Part shown: one piece after another, positions 5,017 to 6,787 of the stretch
How positions within the stretch are numbered: the stretch's first letter is position 1
How the letters are laid out: every line of letters begins with the position of its first letter
Source: Chloroflexota bacterium
Lineage (GTDB): Bacteria > Chloroflexota > Dehalococcoidia > Lucifugimonadales > Lucifugimonadaceae
Reading direction: 5' to 3'
Length of the DNA stretch: 6,787 nt
Assembly: GCA_016189845.1 (NCBI GenBank)
Contig: JACPRT010000093.1
Coordinates: 1-6,787, forward strand
Notes under the pieces: model-generated
Told to the model about the DNA's origin: nothing
Databases searched by the model: none
The model's input: only the letters and a program-made list of their open reading frames with translations
Position numbers and translations under genes: made by a program

Positions 5017-6539
5017 TGCCGACCCCGTTCGGCCAGGCGCCGGCCATCCGGCCGAACTGGGCGATGGTCCCGTTGTGCGCTGGCGTCTTCGTCGCGGCGG
5101 CCGACCAGACGGTCGTGGTCACGATCCTGCCGGACATGCTCAAGGACCTGCGGGTACCGGTGGGCGAGCTCGATCGGGCCTCGTGGACTGTGACGGGATA
5201 TCTCATCGGCTACATCGCCGCGATGCCGCTGATGGGGCGTCTCGCCGATCGTTACGGATGGCACGCAACGTTCGTCCTGGCCATGCTGGTATTCGCCGCC
5301 GGCTCGGCCCTGGTGGCCTTGAGCCCTCGGATTCCGGGCTTTCTCGGCGTTGGCGGGCCCGACCTCTGGTGGGCGGTCGGGGCGCGCGTCGTTCAGTCGA
5401 TCGGTGGCGGGGCAGCCATTCCGATCGCACTCGCCGCGACCGCCGGTTCAGGCAGCGTAGCCCGCCAGGCGACAATGATCGGCATCGTGGGCGCGAGCGC
5501 AGAGGCCGGCGGTGTCGTCGGCCCGCTGTGGGGTGGCTTCATCGACCACGCGCTCTCGTGGGAATGGGCATTCTGGCTGAACCTGCCGCTGGTTGCCCTG
5601 CTGTTCCTGGCGCTTCAGGTCTCGGTCAAATGGCGCTCGATCCCGGCAGGCGCGCCTGCGAGAGATCGGGCGATGCGTGTGGATTACATCGGCGGGGCCC
5701 TGGTCGGCTTCACTCTGACCCTGATCACCTGGGCCCTGGTCGACACCGCGGCCCCTGGAACCAGGACGACCCTCCTGGTCGTATCAGCATTCGCGACCGG
5801 CGTGGCGGCGTGGGTGTGGGTACGCCGGTCCCAGAACCCGATCGTGCCGCGCGGGCTCTTTCGGACCCGCCCGTTCGCCTGGGCCACGACGACCCACGTC
5901 CTCGTCGGGGCTGCGTTGATCACCGCAATGGTGACGGTTCCGCTGATGGCGAATACCGTTCTGGGGATGAGCGCCCTCGAAGGTGGACTGCGGCTCCTGC
6001 GGATGACCCTTGCGATCGCAGCCGGAGCCGTGATCGGCGGCGCGCTGACGGCGCGGGCTGGCGGACGCCTCCCCGCGCTGACAGGCCTGTCGCTGGTTGC
6101 GATCGGCATGTTCCTGATGTCCCGGTGGAGCGTCGACCTGGTGGACCCGTGGATGACCGTCCACCTCGCCGTTACGGGCCTTGGCTTCGGGCTGCTGATC
6201 GCCCCGGTAGTGACGTCGGCGCTCCGCGAAGTCGGGACCGGCGCCCGTGCGACCGCGTCGTCGTGGGTGACGCTTGCCCGCGTGCTCGGCATGGTCGTCG
6301 GCCTGGCCGCGATGACCGCATGGGGGACCGCCCGCTTCAACGGACTAGTGGCGGACGCACCGGCGTTCGGGGTGGATCCGGCTTCACAGGACTTGATCAG
6401 AGAGCGTGCAGACGAAGCGGGGATGATCGTGTTCCAGGGCTTCTTCGTGGCTGGCGCGGCCTGCGCCATCGCGGCACTGATGCCCGTGTGGGCGATGACC
6501 CGCGGCGAACGCCGCGCCGGAAATGGAGCGGGGGTGTGA
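5016..6539 (+). CDS. MFS transporter, 14-helix DHA2 type, P55/Rv1410c-like
   Basis: Inner-membrane exporter of 507 residues. Hydrophobicity suggests 14 membrane helices, with two extra ones (about 224-244 and 251-270) between the six-helix halves, as in the DHA2 family. Visible motifs are the TM1 acidic motif AADQTVVVTILPD (28-40, with D30 inside the helix), motif A GRLADRYGW (74-82), arginine 124 of VGARVVQSIGGG (motif B region) and motif C AGGVVGPLWGGFI (164-176), with a preceding E163. The stretch TGYLIGYIAAMPLMGRLADR (60-79) closely resembles what I recall of mycobacterial P55, which works with LprG to extract triacylglyceride from the inner membrane and also affects drug efflux. The gene begins inside the stop codon of the LprG-like lipoprotein gene and ends overlapping a second lipoprotein, so all three are coupled. 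A general drug:proton antiporter is the alternative; the lipoprotein partner favours lipid export. No Shine-Dalgarno sequence is seen, consistent with coupling. Confidence 0.9.
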   Translation: MPTPFGQAPAIRPNWAMVPLCAGVFVAAADQTVVVTILPDMLKDLRVPVGELDRASWTVTGYLIGYIAAMPLMGRLADRYGWHATFVLAMLVFAAGSALVALSPRIPGFLGVGGPDLWWAVGARVVQSIGGGAAIPIALAATAGSGSVARQATMIGIVGASAEAGGVVGPLWGGFIDHALSWEWAFWLNLPLVALLFLALQVSVKWRSIPAGAPARDRAMRVDYIGGALVGFTLTLITWALVDTAAPGTRTTLLVVSAFATGVAAWVWVRRSQNPIVPRGLFRTRPFAWATTTHVLVGAALITAMVTVPLMANTVLGMSALEGGLRLLRMTLAIAAGAVIGGALTARAGGRLPALTGLSLVAIGMFLMSRWSVDLVDPWMTVHLAVTGLGFGLLIAPVVTSALREVGTGARATASSWVTLARVLGMVVGLAAMTAWGTARFNGLVADAPAFGVDPASQDLIRERADEAGMIVFQGFFVAGAACAIAALMPVWAMTRGERRAGNGAGV

Positions 6540-6787
6540 AGACCTTCCTGCTGGCTTCATGCATCGTGGCGTTGGCGATCGGTTGCGGGGGCCGGCCATC
6601 TGCTCAAAGTCCCACGCCGCCGCCTGTTCCGGAGACTTCTCCCGGTCCCACTGGGACGACGCCAGCGCGGACAGTCTCCCCGATCCCGTCTACGCCGACG
6701 GCAACAAGGCAGACGGTCATCCCATCGACGGCAAGCACGAGTCCAGCGCCCCGCCCGCGTCCACCGGCGCCTACGGCCACGGCGGTC
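6536..6787 (+). CDS. Second lipoprotein with Pro/Thr-rich linker (partial, C-terminus beyond right edge)
   Basis: The frame opens with GTG at 6536, overlapping the MFS stop codon (GTGA), and stays open for 84 codons to the edge. GGAG at 6525-6528, seven bases upstream, is one of the better ribosome-binding sites in the window. The N-terminus is a compact lipoprotein signal peptide: Lys2, hydrophobic core 4-15 and lipobox ALAIGC with the lipidated cysteine at 17. The remaining visible residues (18-84) are almost entirely Pro, Thr, Ser and Ala, a flexible spacer between membrane and a domain not yet reached. The cysteine is followed by GGRP, the same residues as in the lipoprotein at the head of this operon, so the two may be paralogues. 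The mature domain is not visible, so function cannot be stated. Its place in the operon suggests work with the MFS exporter or on the same cargo. Confidence 0.8.
   Translation, partial: MKTFLLASCIVALAIGCGGRPSAQSPTPPPVPETSPGPTGTTPARTVSPIPSTPTATRQTVIPSTASTSPAPRPRPPAPTATAV

Noticed and set aside
5684..6469. Minus-strand ORF of 261 codons opposite the MFS transporter.
   Set aside because: It is Thr/Arg/Ala/Pro-rich, shows no domain and is the complement of a clear membrane transporter frame.

Overview
This window comes from a GC-rich bacterial chromosome. There is no phage, insertion sequence, CRISPR array, tRNA or rRNA in it. Closely packed genes with overlapping start and stop codons, frequent GTG/TTG starts, weak Shine-Dalgarno sequences, two lipoproteins, an RskA-type anti-sigma factor and an LprG/LppX-type lipoprotein point to a lineage such as Chloroflexota (Dehalococcoidia-like) or Actinomycetota. 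This placement is an inference from gene content, not a phylogenetic result.

Left part (1-1448, minus strand): a thiamine-related uptake operon. A promoter with a perfect TTGACA box (1420-1448) leads into a TPP riboswitch (about 1305-1405). An ABC ATPase (503-1291) follows, and then the membrane permease (503 down to the left edge, incomplete), which overlaps the ATPase by 3 bases at ATGA. The substrate-binding protein should lie beyond the left edge. The riboswitch indicates that the transporter brings in thiamine or a pyrimidine precursor when TPP is low.

Middle part (1434-4067, plus strand): a SirB1-type transglutaminase-like/TPR protein starts from a promoter that overlaps the divergent riboswitch promoter and may be leaderless. 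An ECF sigma factor follows, preceded by an AT-rich near-palindrome. Its stop codon overlaps the TTG start of a membrane-bound RskA-type anti-sigma factor. The extracytoplasmic part of that anti-sigma factor contains a 15-residue tandem coiled-coil repeat.

Right part (4080-6787, plus strand): after a stem-loop and a candidate promoter comes a three-gene overlapping unit. It encodes an LppX/LprG-family lipoprotein, a 14-helix MFS exporter resembling mycobacterial P55 (Rv1410c), and a second lipoprotein with a Pro/Thr-rich linker that runs off the right edge. In Mycobacterium the LprG-P55 pair moves triacylglycerides and other lipids out of the inner membrane, so this looks like a lipid-export or efflux module, here with an extra lipoprotein. 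The adjacent sigma/anti-sigma pair may respond to envelope state and could control this module, but nothing in the sequence proves that link. The best candidates for something new are the three-part lipoprotein-MFS-lipoprotein unit and the pentadecad stalk in the anti-sigma factor.
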